64,000 bases of DNA from assembly GCF_051020765.1 (NCBI RefSeq), contig NC_134933.1, forward strand, positions 17,271,461 to 17,335,460, written 5' to 3'. The first letter of the stretch is position 1, and every line of letters starts with the position of its first letter. The position numbers were made by a program, and so were the translations under genes. Source of the stretch: Lasioglossum baleicum (lineage: Eukaryota; Arthropoda; Insecta; Hymenoptera; Halictidae). The notes under the pieces were generated by a model. The model was not told the DNA's origin and ran no database searches. It saw only the letters and a program-made list of their open reading frames with translations. Positions 1 to 13,299 of the stretch are shown here, piece by piece.

Positions 1-2263
1 GGTAAGATAGTAATACGAACGTTGGAGGCAACTCGACCGGTGTATTATACAGTATTATACAGTATAGTGTTTTCACGACTCGATCAATACGTTCTCGTTT
101 ACGCGACGAAATTCGCAAACCGTAAACTGGCGAGTCTCATTGTTCGGCATCATGATCGAAAAGCTTTTGTCCGATAACGATGCAGATTGATTGTCGTATA
201 TACCTTTCACTCGACTTGTAAATCTTGTGCTTCTTTCGCTCACAATGCGCCACAGAACGTGCAATTAATGACACGATATGATAACGTTGCATCTAAGCGT
301 TGTGTAGCTACACACGTATCCGCGAGCAAAGTGCAACGCAGCGCGACAGGGTTATAAATCTAAATGCATCTCGCTGTACGTATATGTACGCGTGTTGATG
401 ATAGCGGTAAATCATTTTTCCGATTAACCCCTTGCATACATAATATCGACTCCATAATATCGGGTGACTTGTTAGTTCATAATGATAATTCCTGTTGCTA
501 TTGAAGGTTCCATTAAAAAGTGTTTAGCCATGTACCATAGATTCTTCAAAATTATGCAATAATCACCGGTCGCTAATTAACCAACTATAATAGCTGTACA
601 TTAAATATTCGTTCCCCATACTGGGAATTTGTAGGCAGAAACACTAACTCCGAATAGTTGGTCAGCCATGAATATAAACGTTTGTCTTCACGTAGGAAAT
701 TCCGAATAACAAAGTAATTACAATCATTGCAACTGTAAATTGAATCGTATTGCAGGAGGTTACTCGTCGTGCGTTACTTAACCGTGTTTATGTCCAATCG
801 ATTTTCAGCGTTGATCGCGCTCGCGACTCGGAACTGACTTTTTCGCGAACGGTCGAATATGCGTACACTTGTACCACTATCAGGAGAGAAAATATGATAC
901 ATAGTTGGCGGACGAGCGAGAGAAAAGGACGAGCAGCGCGGAGAAGTTTTGCGCAAGCTTCGGCGAACCAGGGAACGAAGAAGGGTTAGGGTTTAGGTTA
1001 GGTAAAAAAATCTATATAAAGGTGAAAAGAGGAAAACCGGACGGGGTAGGTCGTACACGGAGTGCAAGGCGAGAGGAACTCCGGAGAAAGGGACAGAGAG
1101 AAAAATAGAGAGAGAGAGAAAGGAGTAGAGAGAGAGAGGCGTGTATCGAGTTTGCGCGTTTTATTCCTCCTCCCGTGTTCGGGCTTCAGGCTCCGCCCCA
1201 ATGTTTTCCCTCCTCCAGCTTCCCCATTCGCCCTTCGATCCCTCCTGGACCAGAAAGGACTGTACCTCGTCGACGTTTCCGTATTAATATTTTAGCCCCA
1301 CGATGATGGTTGTCGCGTCATCTTGCGAAACGGCGAGAATCCTGGAGAGTCATCGATTCGCATATTTTCGGCACTCCCATTTTCGCGTCATGTCGGAGCA
1401 AGGAAGAAACAAAGCGAAAGCGAAAGGTGGAAAAGAGCGTGAAGGACAAATGGCACGACACCAAACGGTTGTATCTAAAAAAACGCGTCAAGTTTGTTGC
1501 CAGCAATCAACCTTAGCCTGCGCCTACCATAAACGGTTATATTGCCAGAGCCTTCTTTGTAATCCCTGCAATCGACTCTACCTTGTTTTCGGAGTTTTTA
1601 CAACCCGCCTACAGTAGGGGACCTTAGTACGGTTCTTTTACAACTCGTATTGGTCTTTTTGGAAGGGGTTGCTGTGAGTTTTCGTGTGCATAACAAGGCG
1701 CCTGTCACCGACGTTCTAACCAACACCTAAATTACCCTCGAACACGGATTATCCCTAACGATTATCGATCCGAGGTTTTTAAGCCTTGGGCAATTCGTTT
1801 TCTTCCGTTTTCTTTTTCCTCGGTTCTCCGTTTTTAACAAAACTATCGTCCCGGAGAATCGGTTCTCGCGGTTTTAACGCAACGATTGTTTATTCCCGTG
1901 GACCCGATTCTCGCGTTCGGTTTTTCAACGTTCGACCGTGAGAGCGTAGGGAATCGAAATTGATGAGCGATAAACTCCCCGTGCTGACCAAGCAACGGCC
2001 CTCCAGGATCAACGCCACGGATTGAGATATTTCGGTGGCGGCTTTTAGCGCTATGGTTGTTCACCGAAAGTCATTTCTACGCTTCTAAACGCGGGCCAGC
2101 CGGCAGCACGCGTGCTCGCGTATTACGCGCTTCGTCCCGACTTCATTACTTTCACTCGAGATTCCAGGCGGCGTCCGCGCAACCGGTTTACAGAAACGAC
2201 CGCGGATCTCATCGTCGTTGGCATCCTGACGACGCGGTTCGACTTCGAATCCCAAAAATATCC
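1..2263. other. Gene-free left edge
   Basis: About 2.3 kb without a supported gene. It contains a GA-rich run at 1092-1138 and a short GGGTTAGGGTTTAGGTTAGG stretch at 985-1004 that resembles insect telomere repeats only superficially. Frames are short and overlap on both strands. Confidence 0.4.
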
Positions 2264-3017
2264 CCGTATACACGGTGTACGTTATCACGTGGGACACGAG
2301 AACAGCGAAAAATCGTGTTCGTACAAATGCATACGTTCCGTTCGACACTGTTCTGAAATTATAGTCATCCCCGCCGTCTCGATACTCCGCGACTTCTTCG
2401 GGGAAGATGCTCGGTTAAGTAGACAGGGAATTGTAGGAATTCGTGATCAAAATGAGTCTTCAAGATTAAACATTATTTCCAATCCAGATCGTTTCTATTC
2501 TATGTATATGATTTTCTTCATTTTCTGGATATGCAACTGATATAATACCTCATGCGATACTTGAATGTTAAGTGATTTATTAAATATAAACATATATAAC
2601 ATGTGACGTCACGGACCGTGTTAATAATGCAAACAATATCTTGAATAATAGTGTAGCAAGTTTAGTGACGCCTCAGGATCGTCACTCTGAGGATTAACGT
2701 CGGCAAAGCAGAATTTGACGCCGGTGTAAATGCAACGGATAGAAATCATCGTCTCTAGTCTGACTCGAGGAAGTTAGCGAATGAATTGGTTTCTAGCGAT
2801 GTTAGGATGTGAGATTTCCTTAAGGTCCATTAGCCGTATACACGGTGTACGATAACACCGTGTTCACAAAAATCATGTTCGTCCGAATGCACGTGTGCTG
2901 TTCGACACTGTTCTGAAATTATAGTCATCCCCGCCGTCTCGACACACCGCGACTTCTTCGTGGAAGATCCTCGGCAAAGTAGACCGGGAATTTTAGGAAT
3001 TCACTATCAAAATGACT
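2264..3017. repeat. Pair of about 190-bp direct repeats, period 570
   Basis: Copies at 2264-2460 and 2834-3017 share CCGTATACACGGTGTACG (itself palindromic), TTCGACACTGTTCTGAAATT and ATAGTCATCCCCGCCGTCTC, about 85% identical. The sequence between them is unrelated. Confidence 0.85.
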
Positions 3018-3195
3018 AAATGAAACGTGAAATAGTAGAAGGATATAAGGGAATTAAAAGTATCGATGATCATCGAATAATTAAAATGATTAACACGTTC
3101 GCGACCAGCGTCACGTACGTGTGAAGATCACGATTTCCTGTATCGCATGAAGAAAGTCAAATTAGTTTTGTGTCTGCAAGTCGGAACCATTTTGG

Positions 3196-6129
3196 AAATG
3201 GGTAAACGAGCCCGCACGTACCGGAGGGATACTTACTGCCGGTCGAGCCGAGACCTTTTCCGACCACCATAGCCACGTATTCATTGGAACAATGTACAGT
3301 TAGTAGGGTCCGCTCGGGGTGAGAGCAGAAGGAGAAAGGAAATACTGCCTGCAACGTGTGTCTGGAAACTGAGAAATCTGCGAAATAATTTGTAATGGTG
3401 CCAGCAAGTGTCCATGTGCTCGGTTCATTGTCCAATCAGAACACGAACTGATCACAGTTTCTACACTCAGGCACGAAAAAATAGCACACTTTGAAATTAA
3501 TGTAATTTCTGTTTATTAAACATAACAAATTCATTAACTTATCTATTTTTATTTAAAGAAGTAGAATTATTAAACGAGATATAGAGGGACAACATCATAG
3601 CACACATAACGAAAAACTTTTAATATAACACAATTAATCATAAATTTAAAAAATTAACCCTTTGCACTCGGTTGTTCCCTCTGAGGCACCATTAAAAATG
3701 GCTGTACCATTATTCAAAATATTGTTTACATTATTAAATATATCGGTACTTAATCAATTACTAATCATTTAGGTATTCTATGAGGTATTCTACCAATTTC
3801 ATATCCATACGATTTCAAAAAAATCACAGGAAATGGAAATATTCTGGATCGGAAGAAATGTTTAATTTTCCAGATAAATAGCTCCGAGCGCAAAGGGATA
3901 AACATTAAAAGGGAATAAAGACTATAAGGAAATCTCACATTCTAACGGTGCGCCACCCACCAATTCAAATGTCGAAAACACCGGCAATTATTTCGAGTTC
4001 GAGGGTCGTTTCGGGTGATCATCAACCGATCGGTTTTCTGCGTGCTTTATATTCTCATCCCCATCCGCTAATTTCTGTCGGAGCCATTTAATCTCGGCAA
4101 CACCTTTTGTCCGTCGGAATTTCTGTCGTAAATATCCTGTTTCTTTCGGATGTGAGGGCAACAAGCGCGGACGCCGGGCGAGACGGTGACCGAGAATACA
4201 CCACGATTTTGCTGGTAGTATGCATACGCAAATCGAACCGAAACAACCTTGCTCGTTTAGGTGTTCATCCACCTTTTCTTTTGGAAGGATTCTCCGACAA
4301 GTCCTGTGTATATATTTCAGAAATGTCCGATGACCGGTCGCGGTGGTGGTAGCGGAACGCATCGAAGAAAAATATCCCTCTACCCCCCCCCCCCCCCCCC
4401 CCCATCCCACCGGTGAGCCACGATCGAGAAGGCGCACGCGGTCAAAAAGAGAATCGGTCTGTTCTCGGGCCCGGGTAGAAAGGGTGCCCGAACCGGCTCG
4501 AGACTCGGCTTGGCTCGAGACTCCCCAGCATCGTCTCAGATGGTTTCGGATCGCGTCGGATCGGATCGGATCGGGTCGTCGGATCTCGAGTCCGTGTGCC
4601 CTGGCACGCCGGTAAATATGTGGCCGACACAGCACATATGTATCCGTACATAGCAGCCCAGTTGGGCCTCTAATGATGATCTACGGTTAGCTACCGCGCA
4701 CAGCTTCTATAAACCTCCTAATTTCTCCTCTATAAATTCGTCGAGGAAGGCCGGGAGAGACGGGCCCCTTCCTCCCGTGGCTTTCTCGTGGTTTTTACTC
4801 TTCCGCAGGGTTCCCGCGACTCTACGGTCCACAAGTCTACGCGACCGATCGTTACCCATCCCTCTTTTCTACCAAGCCGTCGTAAATGCGCGAGCCGCGG
4901 TACACGCGATACCAGAGCCTGCTCTACCCGCTCAACAACCAGCGGACGTCTATTCGCAAGGATCATTTATTATTTACCGTCCCGTCGTTTACGCGCCATT
5001 GCCAAGACACTGGCTCCTGCTACTGCTCCTGCTGCTTCTAGATATTTCTGCTTGTGCTGCAAATAGCGCGGGAACAAGTTGGATAATAGGGGAGACTTGA
5101 AAAATTATTCGTGTTTTGCCAGGACATTTGGACATCTTGCCAGAGCTGTGTACCACAATGGCAGACAATTCCAAAATATTAACGATTCAAAACAGTGCGT
5201 TTTGAATGAATGGGAGAATATTAGCCAAAACAGTATTAAAAAATTGACCTTCAACCTCGAAATAATTGCCGGTGTTTTCGACATTTGAATTGGTGGGTGG
5301 CACACCGTTAGAATGTGAGATTTCATTATGGTCTCTATTCTCTTTAAATGTTTATCCCTTTGCGCTCGGAACTATTTATCTGGAAAATTAAATATTTCTT
5401 CGAATCTAGAACATTTCCATTCCCTATGATTTTTGAAGTCGTATGGATATGAAATTGGTAGAATACCTCATAGAATACCTAAATGTTTAGTAATTGATTA
5501 AGTACCGATATATTTAATAATGTAAACAATATTTTGAATAATCGTACAGCCATTTTTAATGGTGCCTCAGAGGGCACAAACGGATTCCAAAGATTTAATT
5601 TTTTTACTGTGTGATTAATTGTGTTATATTACAAGTTTTTCGTTATGTGTGCTATGATGTTGTCCCTCTATATCTCGTTTAATAATTCTACTTCTGTAAA
5701 TAAAAATAGATGAGTTAATGAAGCTTCGTTTCATTTCATTCATATACAGTTAAGAAAGACACACTGAAATTATGTACATGCATAAAAAGATTGAATTTGT
5801 TATGTTTAATAAACAGAAATTACATTAATTTCGAAGTGTGCAATCTTTTCGTGCCTGAGTGTAGAAACTGTGATCGGTTCGTGTTCTGATTGGACACCGA
5901 AGCTGGCACATGGTCACTTGCTGGCACCATTACAAATTATTTCGCAGATTTCTCAGTTTCCAGGCACACATTGCAGGCAGTATTTCCTTTCCCCTCCTGC
6001 TCTCGCACCGAGCGGACCCTACTAACTGTACATTGTTCCAATGAATACGTGGCTATGGTGGTCGGAGAAGGACTCGGCTCGACCGGCAGTAAATATCCTT
6101 CGGGTACGTGCGAGCTCGTTTACCCATTT
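3196..6129. repeat. Long inverted repeat: 0.8-kb arms around a 1.26-kb unique spacer
   Basis: The left arm 3196-3997 is the reverse complement of the right arm 5256-6129 at roughly 90% identity by eye. The right arm has an extra stretch of about 70 bases (near 5722-5795). Arms share GGTGCCAGCAAGTG, GAGATATAGAGGGACAACAT and TCGAAAACACCGGCAATTAT. The inner part of each arm includes a 250-base unit starting TTAACCCTTTGCACTCGG and ending CCGAGCGCAAAGGGATAAA, itself a small TTAA-type inverted-repeat element. Both arms keep a similar frame outward (left minus strand 3157-3435, right plus strand 5890-6130; TITNYFADFSVSRHTLQAVF in both). The spacer contains the poly-C run and no recognised gene. Confidence 0.85.
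4383..4403. repeat. Poly-C run of 21
   Basis: 21 consecutive C, in the spacer of the long inverted repeat. The run length may be uncertain in the assembly. Confidence 0.9.
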
Positions 6130-9100
6130 GTGATGTTTAGTTGTGACGTTTTTCTTGTGCATGAGCGATATACATATGCGTGTACCGTTACGGTAGATAG
6201 TCGTTTTCTCTTTCGTCCAGAATTCTTGAAGACTTCGAACGACAAAGTAATTGCCGTAACCGTAAAATAAATGATAGTGCAAGGGGTTAATAGCACCGAG
6301 TAAACGCGGAGAACAAATTGATCTCGTATTCCGGGGTCAGGCAACAAGCAAGACGCCGAGTGAAAGGCAGACGATGCGCGATACGTTAATTGGAGAGTCG
6401 TTTTATTGCCGATGCGAAACAGAACGTCGCCAGCCGCTACTGGATCGTCTCTCACGCGACCTAACCCTTTAAGGACAAACGAACGGGGCGACGAAGCGGT
6501 GCCTGGGTCTATTCTGAAATACAATATGTATTTAGAGCTCGTCAAAATCGGTAAGGAACCCGATTTCTAGATTATTACCCCACGGAGGCGAGGGTTAGCT
6601 TTGTATACGTTAAGCTTTGTAAACGAATTTTCGTTAAGACAAATTTGGATTTCTTTGGAAGGAGTTTCAAGGAGAGTGGTGGAAAAGTTGTTCAGAATGA
6701 TGACCTGGACAACATATTTCCAGGACATCAAAATCGGCAATGACGACCAACTTCTAAATAATTATAAAGTTACTTCGAACGACTTCATCCCAAGGGACTA
6801 TCATCCCTTGCAAGGAAAACCCAGTAGGCCGAGTGAAACAAGTGTTACTAGCGGATTGTATGCATTTATGACGAATGTTTATCGATGAAGCATGAAATGG
6901 TAGAAAGATGCCAAAATTATTGAAGGAAGAAACACACATTAGCACGAGGATCCGCCGATAATTGTTATAGTTCCCTGGAATATAACAGAACTTGCCAGAA
7001 AGGAAAAGGAGCTGGTTGAGCGTCGATTTCTGGTAAACGACTATAGCAGTGCACTAATGGGACACCATTAAGTTCTCGGTCCTCTGCGCAAATGTACCGT
7101 TCGAATTTTATTGTTCGACCGGTGTGTACTCGATCGAATTTCTCCAGGACCGCATTCGATTTCGAATTTGTTTTTTGCAACGCGCGTACCGTACACGGCA
7201 GCGATGGTGGAGAGAGAGAAGGTCCACGCGAAACGAATTCGAACGCGAACACAACCGTGCTCGAAAATAACCTCGGTTACCGGCGGGCAACGATTAACCA
7301 AGGGAAACAGGTTGCAGTTTGTTGCATTCGCAGTGGAAAACCGATGGTTCGGTGTAGGCCATGCGTGCGTATAACACACATACCTCTACCTGGACTGCGC
7401 GGCGGTCCGAGGACGGTCTGCCGCAGAAACAGTTAAATCTCTCGTGGTGGTAGCAAACACCATCAGTGCTAAGCCACAAATCCTGGCTTAACCCGAGCCT
7501 ATGAATTGAATTGGTTAAAGCTCGCGTTAAACTGGGTTCTCTCTTGCGCGCAGTCACCAAGATGGTCCACGCCGTCTTTCTTTCCTTGTCCGTTTGTCCG
7601 TTCTTTCCACTTTTCCTCCTCTCTCGCTCCCTTGGTTTTTCGCTTTCTCCGTCCGGCCAGCAAATTCGTCGCCGTTCGGACCGAACTTGCCGTCTACTCT
7701 CCTCCCACCCATCGACCCCGTCGCAAGAACGCCTAATTGGCAAAGCCAAAAGTATTATTCGAGATCTCGCTCGGATTAACACGGGCTAGCCCGTGTACAC
7801 ACCTATTTGCCTCCGAATACACGACTAAAATATTGTTCGAACGGCTCGCCCTGTCAGAATAAACGTATCTCTCCGGGCAATAAGGGGTTAAGCAAAGCTT
7901 CTCGTTGACGATCCCTTAAGTATCGTTTGCTTTCAATGACCCTTTGAAGATTTCGAACCCGCTCTGCCAGCCCATTATAATGCGCACCCCCATTCCGAAT
8001 ACGCGCTTCCAGAATTGAATGAATTCGAAGAAGGCGAGTCGAACGGACATCTTGGCGAATAATGTGTATGTATTCTTATACATAGAATTTCTCTATGATG
8101 CATACAGTTCTCTGTATGAAATATATCGATTTTTATAATGCATGAAAAATATACGTAAAAGAAAGTTTGGGTTCGAGTCAAAAGATAGAGGAGACTTTCT
8201 GATTTGTTTCTTTTTGAGAAAATCAGCTGATACGGGTACTTCACACGCACTATTTGTGTATTTATGTGAGAAACTCTTCATCTAGCACTAATCTACAATA
8301 CAGCATTGAATTCTATTGACATTTCTCGCGAGGAATCCATTCGCGAAAAGTATTTGGTTCGATTGGTGTATGAACAGGTCAAGAAAATATTCGTTGACAG
8401 CTTGCGTGCGATGTCTTCTCGCCACGCGCGGCCATTGCCGTAGCTAGTGAGGCATCTAGGCTTACACCGAAAATATCTCCGTTGGTTCATTGCGACGCCA
8501 ATTTTAACGACACCATCTTTTTGAAGGGCTCAATTTAAAGGGGAAACTTCAAGGAATACTACCATATTTTTCTCAAAATTTAAATCACTGAACCCCATCA
8601 TCGAAAAAAACGTAAAAAAAAGAATTTGTTTAAATTTTTCGACATTATAAAGTTGATTGTCGGGGTTGAAAAAATTATTTTGTAATAGCTCAATTCTTTC
8701 CGAATAAAACAAATAAAAATGTAGCACAATCGGACAGATAGTTCCCGAGATAAAAATTCGTAAGCGAGGCACATTTTTGCCAAAATGGGCAAAAATTGAA
8801 AACTGACGGCCTGCCATTTCTAAAAAATTTCAAAACCGACAAAACGATGACTTAAACCCCCCCTAATTTAACATGGACTACAACATATTTCATTTAGAAC
8901 AAAATCGACGATGGTGCCTGCAAAAAGTCGACCGATCTACGATGAATTCGCACGAATCAGATAAAATTCACTGAAATTCGATACAAATCAATTCGCAATT
9001 TTTGCTTCCTGTTATGAAAGTGCTACGTTGTAGGATGGTTTGTATAAAACGGCGGTTGTGTGCTCGAAAAGGAAGACCCGTGCTGAAGGGATCCCGTGTG

Positions 9101-10030
9101 TTACGCTAGCTCCTAAGCAAACTCTGTTTATTCGTTGATCGGGCCTGGGTAAACAGAGTTTACAGGGCTCGCACAAACGAAACGTCAAATTGTAACAAAC
9201 TGATCTATAACTAAATTACACGGTCGCCTGTGTCTACCTCGCCTTTCCCGGCCGAGTTTATTGCTCTCACACTCCTCCGGCATGTGCAGCTATATAAACA
9301 CGTCAGCGACGTATTGTGCCGGGCTCGATCCTCGGATCGAAGTCTCTATTGTTGCATCGGCAGCGTTGAAAATGCGACCGTGTCCCGGGCACTTGGTCTG
9401 GCCGATCCATTCTCTGCGTCCGCGACCAAACCTATCTATGTGCATATATGATAGTATGTAGGTACACGTACACAGGTACGATGTGGGTATGCACCGTCGT
9501 CGTTGCATCGACAACAGTTAAGTGAATTTTGTTTTCGGGTCTGGGTACGAGGTTGTATACCATACTCTTCTTTTTCATCTTTCCCCTATTCCCCATCTTC
9601 CCCCTCAGCTTCTTTTCCTTTCTTTCCTTTTCCTTTCTGTGAGCACAGGTGCCCCTAGGCCAGCGTAGGTGCGATCCTTCTCGCCGTCAACCCCGTGTTA
9701 GACACCCGCTGCGAAATCACACCGTAAATTTGGATCAGGGATTTCCGAAATATTATTAACTACCGGCGAGAGCGATAGTTGAACGCTCGTCACCAGTGAC
9801 TTCCGTCTTATCGAGCGGATGCGTATCCGATCTACTCCCCGTGGTACTCCTCGTGGCATTTCATTGTTAAGAGGGTAGACTCGTTTTTCCGTTTTTAATG
9901 CCGAATCTTTAACAATCGAGCCTGCAGTGTAGGCTGATTTAATTACTGGGCTGGTTAAAAATTAGAAAAATGAGTATAATAGCCAAACTATGGGAAGATT
10001 AAATATGAGTATCGATCGTAATTTTGGTAA
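6130..10030. other. Gene-free stretch
   Basis: About 3.9 kb. It contains a decayed GACTGCGGAT-like end near 6850 (CTAGCGGATTGTATGCATTT) and A/T-rich sequence at 8500-8900 with runs of A. Overlapping frames at 7068-7782 on both strands have no motif. No gene supported. Confidence 0.4.
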
Positions 10031-10238
10031 TCAACTTGTAATGATCTCGGCGCACAGGCTCGATCAATGATGAAAACAACAGCAATTTTGCAAATTAATT
10101 AAAACCTCGACTTTTCGATTCTGATGTGGATCTTTTTCACGAGAAAACTATTGCGTCTGAAAGGTTTTAATTAACTTGCAAAATTGCTGTTGTTTTCATC
10201 ATTGATCGAACCTGTGCGCCGAGATCATTACAAGTTGA
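10031..10238. mobile_element. Fold-back element, 208 bp
   Basis: Inverted arms of 77 bases (10031-10107 and 10162-10238), about 96% identical, starting TCAACTTGTAATGATCTCGG, with a 54-base loop. No target duplication was resolved and there is no coding capacity. Confidence 0.9.
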
Positions 10239-10385
10239 AAACTATGGGAAGTAGGAAAAACGGCATGATTTCAACCCTCATATTTGCATGTTCATAGTCG
10301 TTCAAAGTCGCCGCTGAAAATTTTAATGTCGCCACTCACCGCATCTCGGTGTTCGAGTCGCCATTCGAGTGCTAAGTGCTACGGG

Positions 10386-10486
10386 TAAACTCCTGTTTCC
10401 AGGAATACAATGGTGCGAGTGCCCTTTCTCATTTCTCGATAATGCAAAGATGGGGTTTTTCAGTAGTCAAAAGCGCTAGATGAATG
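10386..10486. repeat. Single-arm copy of the ITFG2-intron-3 fold-back family
   Basis: Matches the left arm of 49485-49856: TCATTTCTCGATAATGCAAA and TTTTTCAGTAGTCAAAAGCG. The complementary arm is missing here. Confidence 0.75.
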
Positions 10487-11887
10487 AGAGGGAGTAATAT
10501 TTCGACAAGTTTACCTTACAATGGGAACATGAAATTGCATCTGTCTTCTCATTGTAATTTTTAAAACTGTTTGGAATAAAATACTATGGCAATTTGTACT
10601 GACGCCTCAAAGTCACCATTCAGATGCAAGTATTTAATGTAGACGAACGCAATAAATCTCTTCGCTGTAATAAGAATTCGTAGTCACCTATTTCATACCT
10701 GACAATCTCTAGGTGACCTTTTCTTTTACTTTTAGAAGAACGGCGGAATGGATTGGTCGTAAAATTTTAGAAGAGGCCATATAATAATTTAAATGCTTTG
10801 CGGTTGAACTGGTGTCGTTTATGCACCGTAATATTAACCATTTCTGGCCTAATTTTGCTAACTGTAATGACTTTTGGAAATGTTTAGTCACTAGACCTTT
10901 CATAAATAATTGGACTAGCCCAAGCGGTGGCCAGAGAGGTAGTAAAGTTTGGTAGTTAGCAACCCTTTTCCGAACCTTTTCTTGCATTGAAGCATTGTTC
11001 ACTTCGCGAAAGACCAATCTTTGCATAATTCCATTGGTGTTAGTGGTAATAAACAGTGCGGATCATCAATACGGAAAATCCTATCAAGCCTATTATATTC
11101 ACTTTAATTTGTCATGACAAAACGATGTTATATTTCAATTGGATAGCCGAAGCTTTTTGAAACAGTTCAATTCATCGTGGAAGGCGATCCACAAAAGGAA
11201 AACAGGGCCGAAGTATTGTCGAGCAATTAAGATCGCCGCGAACTATACATATTTGCAGCTTAAAGGCGTGAAAATTTAAATCACAAAAAATTATTCGTAC
11301 CCGGTATATCGCTGTAAACTCTACTCGGTAATAGACTATCGTCGGCTGCAGAAAAAAAAGGAGGATATTCCAGAATCGCACGTGCACGAGCGCGAACACA
11401 AACGGAAACGCAAACGCGAATCCGGAAAACGTCCAAGCTCCAGATATCGGGCGTGTAATCCGAAAAACCGGAGCGTAATCTCGCCGAGCCGCTCCTCCCC
11501 ACGGTTCCGGAGTGGTTTCCGCGTAGCTTCTGAGCTAATAGGAGGATCGAAATCGACGGTATTCGACAAACGGCTAATCCTTCCACCCTACCACTAGGAG
11601 ACCCCATTAGGACGTCAATGATTTGCGGTAATTACGATTCTATTCGCGGTACTAATTGTCCCATCAGTTTTTTTAATGAAACGAGGATCGACGTGTTTCT
11701 AAGCTTTATTAACATTCAAATAACATTCAAATAATTCAGATCCGTTGTGAAACGAATAGACCTAACCCAGGCCTACTTATCTATTCGCGTTGGATTAGGG
11801 TAAAGTAGAGTAAAAGTCGGACAGACAAGCCAGGGCTCGAAATTATTTATGTACTCGCGACGGCCGCGCGTCTCGCTTCCCGTGGCG
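10487..11887. other. Gene-free stretch with one undecided open frame
   Basis: About 1.4 kb. The minus-strand frame at 10709-11026 encodes 105 residues (starting MQRLVFREVNNASMQEKVRK) with a fairly natural composition and no low-complexity bias, unlike its neighbours. I cannot match it to a family; it could be a decayed exon or chance. Confidence 0.3.
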
Positions 11888-12080
11888 CACAGTGGGACAA
11901 GCCGATGAATTCTGTGTCAAAATCAAAGAGCTTTTGATAGAAATGAGATAGAGCGATAATTTTTTTTAATTAAAGCTGAAATATTGCAGAATGTGGAAAA
12001 AATAGAGAGATTATGGAACGAACGTTTTGTAACCTTGAAAATCTGTGTTAAACTTGCAGAATTTCAAGAAAATTGTGGTT
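11888..12080. repeat. Dispersed repeat, plus-orientation copy of 19733-19925
   Basis: Starts GCACAGTGGGACAAG and includes GAGCTTTTGATAGAAATGAG. It is the counterpart of the inverted copy at 19733. Confidence 0.7.
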
Positions 12081-13299
12081 TATCCAATGCCATGGCCGAG
12101 TAGATTTTTTTCTTGACATGCTATACGTCATTTCCTGTTGATTTCGTCACGCTGATTTCAAATCTGGCCGTAGAATTCGTCTACCACCTCAGGGTTTTGC
12201 AAAAAATCGATTTTTGTGAACAAAACACTGATTTGAAGGCATATTGTATTCTCATATTGTATAAGACAGTATCGCTGCCATTGTCGTTGGCACTCCTTGT
12301 AGTTCGTAGCGTTTTCAAATTAAGAATCGAAGATAAAAGGCGTTTAACCGATAAATTCATGTGTTTATTCAATAACACGAGAAGTTACCTCGAAAATGGC
12401 AAAAAGTAATAGAACAGAATGGAAACTATGTTATTGAATAAATCTATGAATGAATATCTGAATTTTAACTTTCAACTTTGATTTACAAACGCTACGAACT
12501 TTCGTTCCAACCCAATAATTTAAATCAGATATCTATTTTCCATAATTATTTTTTCATTTACACAGAGGAAGTAAGGTAAGCATTTAATCTTTCTAAATAC
12601 GTTGATTTGATGCGAACATTTACATCGAAACTTCCCCCGCAGATCTTACCAATTTGCCAAGCACGTCTAAACGCGCGCGAAAATTGGGTTATTCCGGATG
12701 TTAATAAAATGCGGACGATACAAGTAAAAACTATTTGCAAAATTTATCTGAATTTATTTTCCTAATTGATCTTCTACAGCTGTTGTCCGAAATTATCGTG
12801 CGACATAGTGGAATAGGCCTACAGGGAATACCACTAATCAGAAAAACGTAATTAAATTATATTAACAATAGTAAAGGAAACCTATTGATACGGGTGTCGC
12901 CCCAATGCGCCAGGAATAGCTGGTCCGAGAACTAGAACCGCCCCGGAAAGCGAGGAAAATTATTGCTAACCCTAATTGTAAGACATGCAGTGCCGACTTG
13001 AATACCTTTATTTATTTAGGGTCGCGTATTGTACAAATCATAGCTGTTCCTTATTATAACCACGCCGTGGTGCGGAACGGTTATACCTACGGTCGCCATT
13101 TTTCTTAGTAACTTTAACATTAACGATTGTTGCATATTGGAAATACCCAAGCCAGAATAATATCAGGTATCTAGGCAAACTTGTGCAATAAAAATTTATT
13201 TCCATTTGTCCAAAGTCAAATTGTTGTCCCGTTCCGCTCTATCGAACTACCTAAATACCTCCTGAACTTGTCTTGAAAATGTCCCAACAATAATAATTG
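12081..13299. other. AT-rich gene-free stretch
   Basis: About 1.2 kb with no open frame over 100 codons and no recognised repeat. Confidence 0.4.

Noticed and set aside
985..1004. TTAGG-like run as a telomere or subtelomere
   Set aside because: Only three degenerate units; too short to mean anything.
3157..3435. Frame conserved between both arms of the long inverted repeat as a possible gene
   Set aside because: Frame conservation is expected from about 90% DNA identity over a short stretch, and the peptide matches nothing I know. It is kept only as part of the repeat description.
7915..7970. Possible tRNA B-box (GGTTCGAAATC on the minus strand)
   Set aside because: The flanks do not form a T-arm stem and no A-box or acceptor stem is found. 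Other TTCGA motifs failed in the same way.
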